From a beta proteobacterium KB13 (lineage in GTDB: Bacteria; Pseudomonadota; Gammaproteobacteria; Burkholderiales; Methylophilaceae), in the NCBI GenBank assembly GCA_000156155.1, contig DS995299.1, forward strand, positions 645,827 to 709,826: a stretch of 64,000 nucleotides of DNA, in the 5' to 3' direction. A program made the translations under genes and the position numbers. Positions 42,395 through 51,571 of the stretch are shown here, piece after piece. How positions within the stretch are numbered: the first letter of the stretch is position 1; each line of letters begins with the position of its first letter. The notes under the pieces were generated by a model that ran no database searches, was not told the origin of the DNA, and worked only from the letters and a program-made list of their open reading frames with translations.

Positions 42395-43128
42395 GAAGAC
42401 TCCTTTTTAAGTGAAAATATTTTCTTCACAGATGTTTTTTTTCTTTTAAACTGCAATTCCTTAATGCCAGATATTGCTTTTGCGGGACTTAATCCTTTGG
42501 GGCAAACATCAGCGCAATTCATAATGTTATGGCAACGAAACAAACGGTCTTCATGGTCTAAAAATTCTAAACGCTCCTCGCCACCTTGGTCTCGAGAATC
42601 CGCTAAGAATCGATAGGATTGTAGCAATGCTGCAGGCCCCATAAATTTATCTGGTCCCCACCAGAAAGATGGGCAGGAGGTGGTACACGCACCACACAAA
42701 ATACATTCATATAATCCATCCAGCTTTTTACGATCTTCAGGAGATTGAAGTCTTTCAGTTTTGGGGACCTCTTCATTGTTAATGAAATATGGCTTCACAT
42801 CATGATAGTTTTTGAAAAATTGATCCATATCCACAATTAAATCTTTGATAACCGGAAGTCCTGGCATTGGGCGTATCACAACTGGCTCTTTTAAATCCTT
42901 TAATTTGGTAACACAGGCTAAACCATTTTTTCCATTAATATTCATCCCGTCAGATCCACAGACGCCTTCGCGACACGATTTTCTTAATGCCAAGGTTTCA
43001 TCTTGCTGTTTTATCTTCATCAAAGCATCTAATAGCATCTGATCACCATCATCTAAATCAACCTCATATTTTTTCATGTATGGTTTTTTATCCACTTCAG
43101 GGTCAAATCGATATACTGAAAACTTCAT
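42391..43128 (-). CDS. sdhB: Succinate dehydrogenase iron-sulfur subunit
   Basis: SdhB passes electrons from the SdhA flavin to quinone through three iron-sulfur clusters. The 245-residue protein has the 2Fe-2S cysteines (SCREGVCGSDG and a later C), the 4Fe-4S motif CILCGACTTSCPS and the 3Fe-4S motif CHNIMNCADVCPKG. It follows sdhA after 2 bases. Confidence 0.97.
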   Translation of the reverse strand: MKFSVYRFDPEVDKKPYMKKYEVDLDDGDQMLLDALMKIKQQDETLALRKSCREGVCGSDGMNINGKNGLACVTKLKDLKEPVVIRPMPGLPVIKDLIVDMDQFFKNYHDVKPYFINNEEVPKTERLQSPEDRKKLDGLYECILCGACTTSCPSFWWGPDKFMGPAALLQSYRFLADSRDQGGEERLEFLDHEDRLFRCHNIMNCADVCPKGLSPAKAISGIKELQFKRKKTSVKKIFSLKKESS

Positions 43129-43130
43129 AA

Positions 43131-44882
43131 TTAATACACCCTTTTTTTAAGTGGAAAAGTTTCCACTGTTAATGGTTTTAAATTTACCGGACGATAACCA
43201 ATGGTATTGGTTTGTGAGTAGTACAAGGTATGTTTTAACCATTGCTCATCATTTCTATCTTCAAAATCAGACCGGCAGTGAGCACCTCGACTTTCCTCAC
43301 GCGCATGAGCAGATTCAATCGTGGCTTTAGCGACCTCAATTAAATTTTTTAATTCCAGAGCATCAATTCTTGCTGTATTAAAGACATTGCTGGTATCTGA
43401 AATTTGTAACCTTTCAGAACGTTCTGCAATGTCGTGAATTTTTTTCACCCCTTCTTTTAATAATTCAGGAAATCTAAATACGCCACAATGCTGTTGCATA
43501 GTGGAGCGTAAATCATTTCCTAGTTGGACAATATTTTCAGAATCTTTGCTTTGTGTATTCAAGGATGCCACTCTTTGTTGAGTAAATTCAACAGCTTCTT
43601 TAGGTATGTCTGGATATTTTGCTTTTTGATCAATGGAATCAATCACATGCAGCCCTGCAGCTCTGCCAAAAACAATTAAATCAAGCAGTGAATTAGAGCC
43701 TAATCGATTAGCTCCATGAACAGAAACGCAGGCACATTCACCGACGGCATAAAAATTTTCAACTCGATCGCCAGAATCATTTTTTCTGACCTGACCATGT
43801 AAGTTTGTTGGAATACCTCCCATCATATAATGGACAGTCGGCACAACAGGAATGGGGTCTTTGATTGGGTCGGCATTAGCAAATTTAATTGCAATCTCAC
43901 GGATGCCCGGCAATTTCTCATTAATTTTATCTTCTCCGAGGTGGGCTAGTTGCAAATAAACAGCATTTTTATTTTTTCCAACACCCTTGCCATTTTTTAT
44001 CTCTGTAGCAATTGCTCTAGATACAACATCACGGCTCGCAAGGTCTTTAGCATTTGGCGCGTATCGTTCCATAAAACGCTCGCCATCCGAATTTTCAAGA
44101 TACCCGCCCTCACCACGACAACCCTCTGTCACCAACACTCCAGCTCCCGCAATCCCAGTCGGATGGAACTGCCAGAATTCCATGTCTTCTAAAGGAATGT
44201 TTGCTCGAGCAGCCATGCCCAATCCATCCCCTGTATTAATATAAGCATTGGTACTTGCCTCAAATATTCTGCCCGCACCGCCAGTGGCAAAGATTGTTTT
44301 TTTGGCCTGAAAGATGGCTAACTGACCCGTGGCCATCTCATACGCAATGACCCCTAGCACCTCATCATCCTTTGTCTTAATCAGATCTAGCGTGCTCCAT
44401 TCAATGAAAAACTGAGTGTTATTCTTTACATTTCTTTGATACAACGTATGCAACATCGCATGACCGGTGCGATCAGCAACGGCACAGGTGCGTGACATGG
44501 CAGACTCACCAAAATTTTTAGTCATTCCACCGAATGGACGTTGATAGATTTTGCCATCTGAGTTTCGATCAAATGGCATGCCGTAGTGCTCTAACTCATA
44601 GATCGCATCGGCCGCACTCTTACACATATATTCAATCGCATCCTGATCACCCAAGTAATCTGATCCTTTAATCGTGTCATACATGTGCCAGATCCATTTA
44701 TCTTCCGTCACATTCCCAAGTGCTGCAGCTACTCCTCCCTGAGCTGCGACAGTATGAGAACGTGTCGGAAAAACTTTTGACAACACAGCAACATTTAATC
44801 CTGCATCTGAGAGCTGCAGAGCGCTTCTTAAACCAGCTCCACCAGCACCCACAACTAAGACATCAAATTTAAAATGCTGCAT
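43131..44882 (-). CDS. sdhA: Succinate dehydrogenase flavoprotein subunit
   Basis: SdhA oxidises succinate to fumarate. The 583-residue length is normal. The FAD-binding [13 protein letters not shown] begins at about residue 12, the FAD-attachment histidine is in [10 protein letters not shown], and the active-site [22 protein letters not shown] and RGAHCRSDF segments are present. In this operon it links methylisocitrate-derived succinate to fumarate. Confidence 0.98.
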   Translation of the reverse strand: MQHFKFDVLVVGAGGAGLRSALQLSDAGLNVAVLSKVFPTRSHTVAAQGGVAAALGNVTEDKWIWHMYDTIKGSDYLGDQDAIEYMCKSAADAIYELEHYGMPFDRNSDGKIYQRPFGGMTKNFGESAMSRTCAVADRTGHAMLHTLYQRNVKNNTQFFIEWSTLDLIKTKDDEVLGVIAYEMATGQLAIFQAKKTIFATGGAGRIFEASTNAYINTGDGLGMAARANIPLEDMEFWQFHPTGIAGAGVLVTEGCRGEGGYLENSDGERFMERYAPNAKDLASRDVVSRAIATEIKNGKGVGKNKNAVYLQLAHLGEDKINEKLPGIREIAIKFANADPIKDPIPVVPTVHYMMGGIPTNLHGQVRKNDSGDRVENFYAVGECACVSVHGANRLGSNSLLDLIVFGRAAGLHVIDSIDQKAKYPDIPKEAVEFTQQRVASLNTQSKDSENIVQLGNDLRSTMQQHCGVFRFPELLKEGVKKIHDIAERSERLQISDTSNVFNTARIDALELKNLIEVAKATIESAHAREESRGAHCRSDFEDRNDEQWLKHTLYYSQTNTIGYRPVNLKPLTVETFPLKKRVY

Positions 44883-44885
44883 CTG

Positions 44886-45239
44886 TTAAATATCCAAAAG
44901 AAATAAAACTAAAAAAATAATCTGTAAAACCATACTAAAAAGTAAAATTAAATATATGGTCTGATTCATCCATTTATTTTTAATGTAATCATCAATCACA
45001 TGCTGAACCCCTATCCAACCATGGAAAAAAGTGATTAAAAATAAAATAGTAATAATTGAGCGGTGAATGATGGATTGAAAAAAATCCACCCAGGCTTGAT
45101 AATCCAAATGGTCAATTTGGACCCAATTAAAAATAAGATAGCCAATAAAAAAATATAAACAAAATGCCGAGAATCTTTGGTAAAGCCACTGTGTCATTCC
45201 ACCAAACAAGTTGAAAAAAGGATTTTTTACCATAACCAA
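44886..45239 (-). CDS. sdhD: Succinate dehydrogenase membrane anchor subunit
   Basis: The 117-residue protein has three membrane helices. It carries the start GGMTQWLYQRFSAFCLYFF, the haem/quinone-region FFHGWIGVQHVIDDYIKN and the C-terminal hydrophobic helix. It overlaps sdhC by 13 bases. Confidence 0.93.
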   Translation of the reverse strand: MVMVKNPFFNLFGGMTQWLYQRFSAFCLYFFIGYLIFNWVQIDHLDYQAWVDFFQSIIHRSIITILFLITFFHGWIGVQHVIDDYIKNKWMNQTIYLILLFSMVLQIIFLVLFLLDI

Positions 45240-45601
45240 ATTCCTGCAATAAATGTCAGAAGGAAACTCGCCACCAAAACAATCTTACTGGTCATCCGCG
45301 CAATAATCAGATCAACACCAAAATGCAAATCAAGCAGGAGGTGTCTGGTACCAGCTATCAAATGGTGAATAATGCCCCATAACATAAGGCACTTGATTAA
45401 CTTAAATAACGTCGTATCAAATAACAAAAGAACCCAGTTAAAGATATTTTCATTTTTTAATGACCAGTAGAGCGATATTGTCAACAATGGCATCAACACA
45501 AACAAAACAACACCGCTCACCCGGTGCAAAATCGAAACCATAGCAGGCACAGGAAATCGAATGGTAAATAGATTTAAATTTTTTGGATTTCTATTTTCCA
45601 T
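45227..45601 (-). CDS. sdhC: Succinate dehydrogenase cytochrome b556 subunit
   Basis: The 124-residue protein with three membrane helices has the quinone-site region SILHRVSGVVLF and the haem-ligand motif HHLIAGTRHLLLD. It overlaps the malic enzyme gene by 11 bases, showing that maeB and sdh share one transcript. Confidence 0.96.
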   Translation of the reverse strand: MENRNPKNLNLFTIRFPVPAMVSILHRVSGVVLFVLMPLLTISLYWSLKNENIFNWVLLLFDTTLFKLIKCLMLWGIIHHLIAGTRHLLLDLHFGVDLIIARMTSKIVLVASFLLTFIAGIWLW

Positions 45602-46805
45602 AAAATTCCTTTAAAGCCGCCAGGCGAACACTTTCTGCTACATACTCTTTTAATCTTGGATCAAATGGTTTAGGGATTATGTAGTCAGGTCCAAATTTTA
45701 ATTCCTTCACTTGATAGGCATCCAGCACGGACTGTGGAACCTCCTCTTTCGTTAATTTAGCCAATCCCTCAGATGCGGCTAACATCATATTCATTGAGAT
45801 CTGTGGCGCTCTTGCATCCAAAGCCCCTCTGAATAAAAAAGGAAAACCCAGTACATTATTTACTTGATTTGCATAATCTGATCTACCCGTTGCCATGATG
45901 ACATCATTTCTTACAGATCTAGCTTCAACTGGTGTAATTTCAGGATCAGGATTGGCTAGAGCAAAAACAATCGGATCTCTTTTCATTTTTAATAAGTATT
46001 CTTTTGGAAATAAATTTGCCCCAGATAAGCCGATAAATACATCCGCATCTTCAATAATTTCTTCCAATGTGGTTGCTTTGGTGTCACTTAAAAATTCTTG
46101 ATTATAGATATTGGCATCATCTCTTGATTTATTTAATACCCCTTTTCGATCAACGAGATGGATGTCATTTACCCCCAAATGTCTGATTAAACGTGCACAG
46201 GATAACCCAGCAGCGCCAGCACCAAGAAATACCACCTTAATGTCATCAATTTTTTTATTAACAATTTCTAATGCATTTTGTAATCCTGCAGCCACGATCA
46301 CTGCTGTGCCATGTTGATCATCATGAAACACAGGAATGTTAAGACGCTTTTTTAATGTATCTTCAATATAGAAACATTCTGGAGCCTTAATATCTTCAAG
46401 ATTGATACCACCAAAGGTAGGTGCTATCGCAGCAACAGTTTCTATAAACTGATCAGGATCAGATAAATCGATCTCAATATCGTATACATCTATATCCGCA
46501 AATTTTTTAAAGAGGATGCCCTTGCCTTCCATGACAGGCTTACTGGCAAGCGCACCAGTATCTCCAAGACCTAAAACAGCAGTTCCATTGGAAATAACCG
46601 CAACCAAATTTCCTTTGTTGGTATACCGATAGGCATTGTCTTTATCGTCTTGAATGGCTCTGACCGGCTCTGCCACTCCTGGTGAATAAGCGAGAGATAA
46701 GTCATAGGCCGTGTCACACTGCTTCCTTGAAACAATCTCAATTTTTCCAGGCCTTGGATGCTCGTGATAATTTAGAGCTTCATCATTTAAAGACATATTA
46801 TTCAA
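45591..46805 (-). CDS. maeB: Malic enzyme (decarboxylating malate dehydrogenase), without phosphotransacetylase domain
   Basis: The 404-residue malic enzyme converts malate to pyruvate and CO2 with NAD(P). The N-terminal [32 protein letters not shown], the metal site [11 protein letters not shown] and the NAD(P) fold [16 protein letters not shown] are clear. It lacks the C-terminal phosphotransacetylase domain of long MaeB. Related betaproteobacterial operons often have malate dehydrogenase here, so the operon seems tuned to pyruvate formation. It overlaps gntR by 8 bases and sdhC by 11. Confidence 0.93.
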   Translation of the reverse strand: MNNMSLNDEALNYHEHPRPGKIEIVSRKQCDTAYDLSLAYSPGVAEPVRAIQDDKDNAYRYTNKGNLVAVISNGTAVLGLGDTGALASKPVMEGKGILFKKFADIDVYDIEIDLSDPDQFIETVAAIAPTFGGINLEDIKAPECFYIEDTLKKRLNIPVFHDDQHGTAVIVAAGLQNALEIVNKKIDDIKVVFLGAGAAGLSCARLIRHLGVNDIHLVDRKGVLNKSRDDANIYNQEFLSDTKATTLEEIIEDADVFIGLSGANLFPKEYLLKMKRDPIVFALANPDPEITPVEARSVRNDVIMATGRSDYANQVNNVLGFPFLFRGALDARAPQISMNMMLAASEGLAKLTKEEVPQSVLDAYQVKELKFGPDYIIPKPFDPRLKEYVAESVRLAALKEFYGK

Positions 46806-47514
46806 GCTCCGTCTGATAATGATAATTTTCAGTGAGGCACAATCCTAACCTCCACTCAACAGGCTTCTCACCATAGGTATATGAGAGTCTCTCAATGCTT
46901 AATAATGGTGTTTTTTTTGGGATGCTTAATAATTTAGAAACTTCATCCCCTGCGGCTACCGCCTTAATTTTTTCATTGGCCTTAAGCATTTGAACCCCGT
47001 AGCGTGATTCATAAAGTCTATATAGGGACCCTTTTTTTTGATTGATCATCTCCTCGTTTAATCCCTTAAAGGCAGATGATGAAATATAAATTTCATCAAG
47101 GATAAGGGGTTTTTTATCAAAAGTAAGTAATCTCTTGATCTGAAATACAGGTGAGCCTGGGATAAGGTTTAATTGTTTAGCCACATAGCTTGAAGATCGA
47201 ATTTTCTTAAAAGAAAATAATTTACTTTCCAGTTTTTCTTTATGGCCTTTGGTTGAAGTTAGTCTTAAAAATCGTAATTGGATCTGCTCTTCATCATGAG
47301 TGGTTACGTAGGTCCCTTTTCCTTGGCGTCGAACTAATATTTTCTCATTTGAGAGTGCATCAATGGCTTTTCGAATGGTTCCTTGGCTGACCTTAAAATC
47401 ATTCGCCAATTCAATCTCACTTGGAATCATGTCCCCTGCTCTCCACTTACCAGATACTAACTCTTCAGTGATTCTTTGTTTGACCTGCACATATAAAGGT
47501 ATGTTCATACTCAA
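46798..47514 (-). CDS. GntR-family (HutC/UTRA type) transcriptional regulator
   Basis: The 238-residue protein has the N-terminal winged helix (residues ~8-72, with SGKWRAGDMIPSEIELANDF and VSQGTIRKAIDAL) and a UTRA ligand-binding domain (~90-235). It is the first gene of the malic enzyme-sdh-fum operon and divergent from the lyase-prp operon. It probably controls both from the shared 223-base region, and itself. The ligand may be an acyl-CoA or organic acid of the pathway; that is inference. Confidence 0.93.
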   Translation of the reverse strand: MSMNIPLYVQVKQRITEELVSGKWRAGDMIPSEIELANDFKVSQGTIRKAIDALSNEKILVRRQGKGTYVTTHDEEQIQLRFLRLTSTKGHKEKLESKLFSFKKIRSSSYVAKQLNLIPGSPVFQIKRLLTFDKKPLILDEIYISSSAFKGLNEEMINQKKGSLYRLYESRYGVQMLKANEKIKAVAAGDEVSKLLSIPKKTPLLSIERLSYTYGEKPVEWRLGLCLTENYHYQTELE

Positions 47515-47539
47515 TAAATTAAAATTTAACTTATGTATA

Positions 47540-47551
47540 TCTTATATAAGA
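47540..47551. promoter_or_regulatory. Candidate GntR operator: perfect 12-bp palindrome
   Basis: TCTTATATAAGA is a perfect palindrome 26 bases upstream of the gntR start, where it could block gntR transcription. It overlaps the first copy of the 14-base repeat TATATAAGACTAAA (47543-47556). Confidence 0.5.
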
Positions 47552-47556
47552 CTAAA
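47543..47556 (+). repeat. 14-base direct repeat, copy 1 in divergent regulatory region
   Basis: TATATAAGACTAAA, identical to the copy at 47654-47667, 111 bases away. The two copies flank the middle of the intergenic region, one next to each operon. Confidence 0.55.
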
Positions 47557-47653
47557 TAAAAAATCAACAAGAAATTAAAAAAAATTATATATTACTAAAT
47601 TATTGAATTTATTAATATATGTATAAAATATTTATAAATATATAGATAAAACA

Positions 47654-47667
47654 TATATAAGACTAAA
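47654..47667 (+). repeat. 14-base direct repeat, copy 2 in divergent regulatory region
   Basis: Second exact copy of TATATAAGACTAAA, 8 bases upstream of the TTGACA of the rightward promoter. It is a likely second operator. Confidence 0.55.
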
Positions 47668-47674
47668 AATAATA

Positions 47675-47702
47675 TTGACATATTTTTTTTATTATTTAGA
47701 AT
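47675..47702 (+). promoter_or_regulatory. Promoter of the lyase-MaoC-prp operon
   Basis: TTGACA (47675-47680, perfect consensus) and TAGAAT (47697-47702) with a 16-base spacer lie 36 bases upstream of the first ATG. The repeat at 47654 sits just before the -35. Confidence 0.6.
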
Positions 47703-47737
47703 GTAATACAAATTAATAATTTATTCACATTGATGCG

Positions 47738-48619
47738 ATGAATACAAATACTTACAAACCCAGACGTTCGATGTTGTATGTACCTGGATGCAATAAAAGG
47801 TATCTAGAAAAAGCAAAGGAATTAAGAGCAGATACAATTATTTTGGATCTCGGCGACCCTATCCTGCTGGATGCTAAAATCCAATCAAGAGATAACGTGA
47901 TTGAGATGCTTCAAGAAAGAGGTTATGGCAAAAGGGAGGTTGTCGTTCGTGTTAATGATTTTGACTCACCCTGGGGTTTGAATGACATTAAAGCAGTTGC
48001 CCCTCTTCAACCTGATGCAATATTGTTTCCAAATATTGAATCAAAAGAAGATATCCTTAATTGTATTGCCGAGTTAGATCGATGTGGAGGTCAAGATATT
48101 TCAGTCATGGTGATGATTGAAAGTCCTTTGGCTGTTTTAAATGCAAAAGAAATTGCAAGTGCATCAGATCGGATTATTTGTATGGTCTTAGCAACATCAG
48201 ACCTCATATCCCAAATGTATGCTAGGACCACGCAAGATCGAATTGCACTCACCACCAGTCTATCATTGGTCATTTTGGCAGCACGCGCCTATGGCTTATC
48301 AGTGATTGATGGTATTCATAGCAATCTTAAAGATACTGCTTCCTTCGAGTATGCCTGCCGCATGGGAAGAGATATGGGTTTTGATGGAAAATCCTTAGTC
48401 CACCCAGATCAGTTGGCTTACGCCAATGATGCTTACACACCGAAGCCTGCTGAAATTGAACAGGCCAAAGCCATCATTAGTGGGCTCGCAGAAGCGAACG
48501 CTTCAGGAAGAGGAACAGTTGTAGTCGATGACAAATTAGTAGAGCACCACCATGTCACCGCTGCAAAAAGATTACTGGTGCAGTATGAAATGATGGAAGA
48601 ATTGGAAAATAATATATGA
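47738..48619 (+). CDS. HpcH/HpaI-family CoA-ester lyase (CitE/Mcl-like), copy B
   Basis: The 293-residue protein has CitE/malyl-CoA lyase length. RRSMLYVPGCNKRYLEKA at the start, the CoA-binding arginine R71 in VVVRVNDFDS, the metal ligands E128 (VMVMIESPLAV) and D155 (ATSDLISQM) and GKSLVHPDQ near the end are conserved. The usual LDLEDAV reads ILDLGDPIL, so the conserved Glu is Gly39. It may be an L-malyl-, beta-methylmalyl- or citramalyl-CoA lyase. It is first in the prp operon and overlaps the MaoC gene by 4 bases. Confidence 0.85.
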   Translation: MNTNTYKPRRSMLYVPGCNKRYLEKAKELRADTIILDLGDPILLDAKIQSRDNVIEMLQERGYGKREVVVRVNDFDSPWGLNDIKAVAPLQPDAILFPNIESKEDILNCIAELDRCGGQDISVMVMIESPLAVLNAKEIASASDRIICMVLATSDLISQMYARTTQDRIALTTSLSLVILAARAYGLSVIDGIHSNLKDTASFEYACRMGRDMGFDGKSLVHPDQLAYANDAYTPKPAEIEQAKAIISGLAEANASGRGTVVVDDKLVEHHHVTAAKRLLVQYEMMEELENNI

Positions 48620-49677
48620 GTCAAAATCAAGGAAATTTTTTAGAGGATTTTTCACCTAACCAGGTATATCAGCACGCTATTCCTAGAACTATTTCTGACG
48701 GAGATGTTTCGTTGTACCTTGCTCTTGTAGGTAATCGCAATCCTTTGTACTGCTCTATTTTAACTGCAAATAATATTGGTTTAAATGCCGCGCCAATCGA
48801 CGATATGTTACTTTTCCATATCGCATTTGGTCGAACAGTAAATGATATCTCTCTAAATGCGGTAGCTAATCTAGGCTATGCAAATATTCAGTTTAAGAGA
48901 AATGCTTATGTTGGAGATACTATTCGCTCAGAGTCACAAGTTATTGGCGTAAAAGAAAATTCAAATAAGTCGACGGGTGTTGTTTATGTGAGGTCAACAA
49001 CATTTAATCAAGATGATGAGGAAATACTATCCTGGATTCGTTGGGTAATGGTTCCAAAAAGAAATAATGACTCAAAAATAAACGAACTCATACCAAATGA
49101 TTTACCAGAGATTTCAGATTTATCTCAGATTCATCGCCATGATGTCTCATATGCAAATTTCAATTCTATAGATACCGGATCAGATTTATTATTTGAGGAC
49201 TATGACATTGGTCAAGTTATAAATCATTCTTCTGGAATGACCATTGATGAAACAGACCATACCCTTGCGACGAAGCTCTACCAGAATAATGCAAAGCTGC
49301 ACTTTGATGCTTACATGATGAAATCCACCCCATTCAAAAGACGTTTAATTTATGGGGGACACATCATCTCATTATGCCGATCATTATCATTTGAAGGTCT
49401 AGAAAATGCTCTGCAGGTGGTGGGTGTAAATTCAGGTGTTCATTCAAATCCAACATTTGCTGGGGATACCATTTACACAAGAACAGAAATTATCGATAAA
49501 TTTGAGCATGGCAATTTTTCAGGTGCTGGAGTTTTAAGGTTACGACAATTGGGTATAAAAAACACGCCTAGTGCTCTTATTGAAAATATTACCAGTGAGA
49601 AAAATGGGAAAAAAATTTACGATCCAAGCATAGTTCTTGATATTGATTATTTTGTAGTAATTCCAAAAAGGAAATAA
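48616..49677 (+). CDS. Double hot-dog MaoC-type hydratase (mesaconyl-CoA hydratase-like)
   Basis: At 353 residues it has two hot-dog halves (about 20-150 and 185-345). The second half has IDETDHTLATKLYQNNAKL followed by HFDAYMMK, and a glycine-rich IYGGHIISLCRSL segment, as in mesaconyl-CoA hydratases (Mch/Mcd, ~345 residues). Such enzymes interconvert methylmalyl-CoA and mesaconyl-CoA, or related C4-acid esters. Flanking by two CitE-like lyases supports a role in a lyase/hydratase pathway. Assignment beyond family is inference. Confidence 0.8.
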   Translation: MSQNQGNFLEDFSPNQVYQHAIPRTISDGDVSLYLALVGNRNPLYCSILTANNIGLNAAPIDDMLLFHIAFGRTVNDISLNAVANLGYANIQFKRNAYVGDTIRSESQVIGVKENSNKSTGVVYVRSTTFNQDDEEILSWIRWVMVPKRNNDSKINELIPNDLPEISDLSQIHRHDVSYANFNSIDTGSDLLFEDYDIGQVINHSSGMTIDETDHTLATKLYQNNAKLHFDAYMMKSTPFKRRLIYGGHIISLCRSLSFEGLENALQVVGVNSGVHSNPTFAGDTIYTRTEIIDKFEHGNFSGAGVLRLRQLGIKNTPSALIENITSEKNGKKIYDPSIVLDIDYFVVIPKRK

Positions 49678-49679
49678 TT

Positions 49680-50669
49680 ATGGCTTTAACTCATCCTAAC
49701 GAAGCATTATTTACAGGTGAAAAACCTTTTCCAATGATTCCTGTGTGTGAGCACTTTGCAGGCAGTGAAAAATTAATCACAAAGGCACTCGGTTTGCAAG
49801 AAACATTAGGTCCAATTTTTAATATTACCTGTGACTGCGAGGATGGAGCTGCAGCTGGCCAGGAGCAGGAACACGCAGAGATGATTGTGCGTATCCTCAA
49901 TTCTGAAGCTAATCAGTTTAAGATGGCTGGCTCAAGGATTCATGACTATACTCACCCACATTGGAAAAAAGATGTGGATATCCTCGTTGCTGGCGCAGGA
50001 AACGTGCTTAGTTATATTACGATTCCGAAATCTACCAATGCTGAACAGCCAAAAGAAATGATTGCTTACATTCAAAAGGTGGCTAAAGAGAATAATATTA
50101 ATCGTGAAATTCCAATTCACGTCCTTATTGAAACCCATGGAGCTCTCGCTGAAGTGCAAAACATTGCAAAACTTCCTTGGCTTCAAGTGTTAGATTTTGG
50201 GCTTATGGATTTTGTCAGTGGTCACCATGGTGCTATCCCTGCATCAGCGATGCGAAGCCCAGGTCAATTTGATCATAAATTACTAGCAAGAGCTAAAAGC
50301 GAGGTGGTTGCGGCGGCAATAGCCAATGGCGTAGTGCCTGCACATAACGTCACATTGGATTTAAAAAATACCGAGACCACGTTCTCAGATGCGAAAAGAG
50401 CTCGTAATGAATTTGGCTTTATGAGAATGTGGAGTATCTATCCAACCCAGATCACTGCAATTGTCGATGCGATGAAACCAAATTTCAATGAAATTCAAGA
50501 TGGGGCTGAAATACTAATACTCGCCCAGGATGCGGACTGGGGGCCGATACAATTTAAAGGTGAGCTGCATGACCGAGCCACTTATCGGTACTTCTGGGAA
50601 ATCCTTCAAGCTGCAAAACAAACAGGTCAAGACATTCCTAAGGAAGCTGACCAGAGATTTTTTTCATAG
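49680..50669 (+). CDS. HpcH/HpaI-family CoA-ester lyase, copy C
   Basis: The 329-residue protein is a divergent CitE-like barrel: NITCDCEDGAAAG in place of DLEDAV, metal ligands in VLIETHGAL and LDFGLMDFVSGHHGA, and a long C-terminus with ILAQDADWGPIQFKGELHDRA. This resembles the (3S)-malyl-CoA thioesterase/lyase-type branch often encoded near propionate or glyoxylate genes. It starts 2 bases after the MaoC gene and 9 bases before prpB. Confidence 0.82.
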   Translation: MALTHPNEALFTGEKPFPMIPVCEHFAGSEKLITKALGLQETLGPIFNITCDCEDGAAAGQEQEHAEMIVRILNSEANQFKMAGSRIHDYTHPHWKKDVDILVAGAGNVLSYITIPKSTNAEQPKEMIAYIQKVAKENNINREIPIHVLIETHGALAEVQNIAKLPWLQVLDFGLMDFVSGHHGAIPASAMRSPGQFDHKLLARAKSEVVAAAIANGVVPAHNVTLDLKNTETTFSDAKRARNEFGFMRMWSIYPTQITAIVDAMKPNFNEIQDGAEILILAQDADWGPIQFKGELHDRATYRYFWEILQAAKQTGQDIPKEADQRFFS

Positions 50670-50678
50670 AAAGGTTAT

Positions 50679-51554
50679 TTGATGTCTGCCGGTAAAAAAT
50701 TTAGAGATGCCCTTGCCCAAGAAAAACCTCTACAAGTAATTGGTGCGATTAATGCGTACCATGCTCTCCTAGCCACACAAACTGGCTATAAGGCCTTATA
50801 TCTTTCCGGTGGAGGTGTTGCGGCTGGTTCCTTAGGGATTCCTGACTTAGGTATATCTACCTTGGAAGATGTATTAATAGATATCAGAAGGATTACAGAT
50901 GTGACTGACACCCCCTTGCTTGTTGACATTGATACAGGGTTTGGTGGTGCATTAAATATATCTCGGACAATTAAGTCGACGATTAAGGCAGGTGCGGCAG
51001 CTGTTCATATTGAAGATCAGGTGCAAGCAAAACGATGTGGTCACCGCCCAAATAAGGCCATTGTTTCTCAACAAGAGATGGTGGATCGGATCAAGGCGGC
51101 AGTTGATGCTAAAACAGATCCAGACTTTGTCATTATGGCTCGAACCGATGCCTTAGCAGTTGAGGGTTTATCAAGCGCAATTGATCGGGCATGTGCTTGT
51201 GTCGCAGCTGGTGCAGACATGATCTTTCCTGAGGCCATGACAGAATTGTCCATGTATCAGGAGTTTTCTAATGCAGTCAAAGTCCCTGTTCTGGCAAATA
51301 TTACAGAGTTTGGGTCTACCCCTCTTTTTACTAGAGAGGAATTGGCTGACGCTGATGTTAGTCTTATCTTGTATCCGTTAAGTGCCTTCCGAGCTATGAA
51401 TAAAGCGGCCTTATCCGTTTATGAATCAATACGAAAAGATGGAACACAACAAAATGTAATTGAGCTGATGCAGACCAGAAATGAATTATATGAGTTTCTC
51501 AATTATCATGCGTACGAAAAAAAATTAGACGAGCTCTTTGAGCAGGAAAAATAG
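50679..51554 (+). CDS. prpB: 2-methylisocitrate lyase
   Basis: PrpB splits 2-methylisocitrate into pyruvate and succinate. The 291-residue isocitrate-lyase-family barrel has the catalytic K118-R-C120-G-H122 motif, [18 protein letters not shown] for the metal site and [12 protein letters not shown]. The succinate it releases feeds the sdh operon across the divergent promoter. prpC follows 17 bases later with a good ribosome site (GGGAGG). Confidence 0.96.
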   Translation: MMSAGKKFRDALAQEKPLQVIGAINAYHALLATQTGYKALYLSGGGVAAGSLGIPDLGISTLEDVLIDIRRITDVTDTPLLVDIDTGFGGALNISRTIKSTIKAGAAAVHIEDQVQAKRCGHRPNKAIVSQQEMVDRIKAAVDAKTDPDFVIMARTDALAVEGLSSAIDRACACVAAGADMIFPEAMTELSMYQEFSNAVKVPVLANITEFGSTPLFTREELADADVSLILYPLSAFRAMNKAALSVYESIRKDGTQQNVIELMQTRNELYEFLNYHAYEKKLDELFEQEK

Positions 51555-51571
51555 ATTACGAGGGAGGATTT

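Noticed and set aside
43950-44244. Overlapping open frames antisense to sdhA
   Set aside because: They lie fully inside a strongly conserved gene on the other strand and show no motifs; they are shadows of its codon use.
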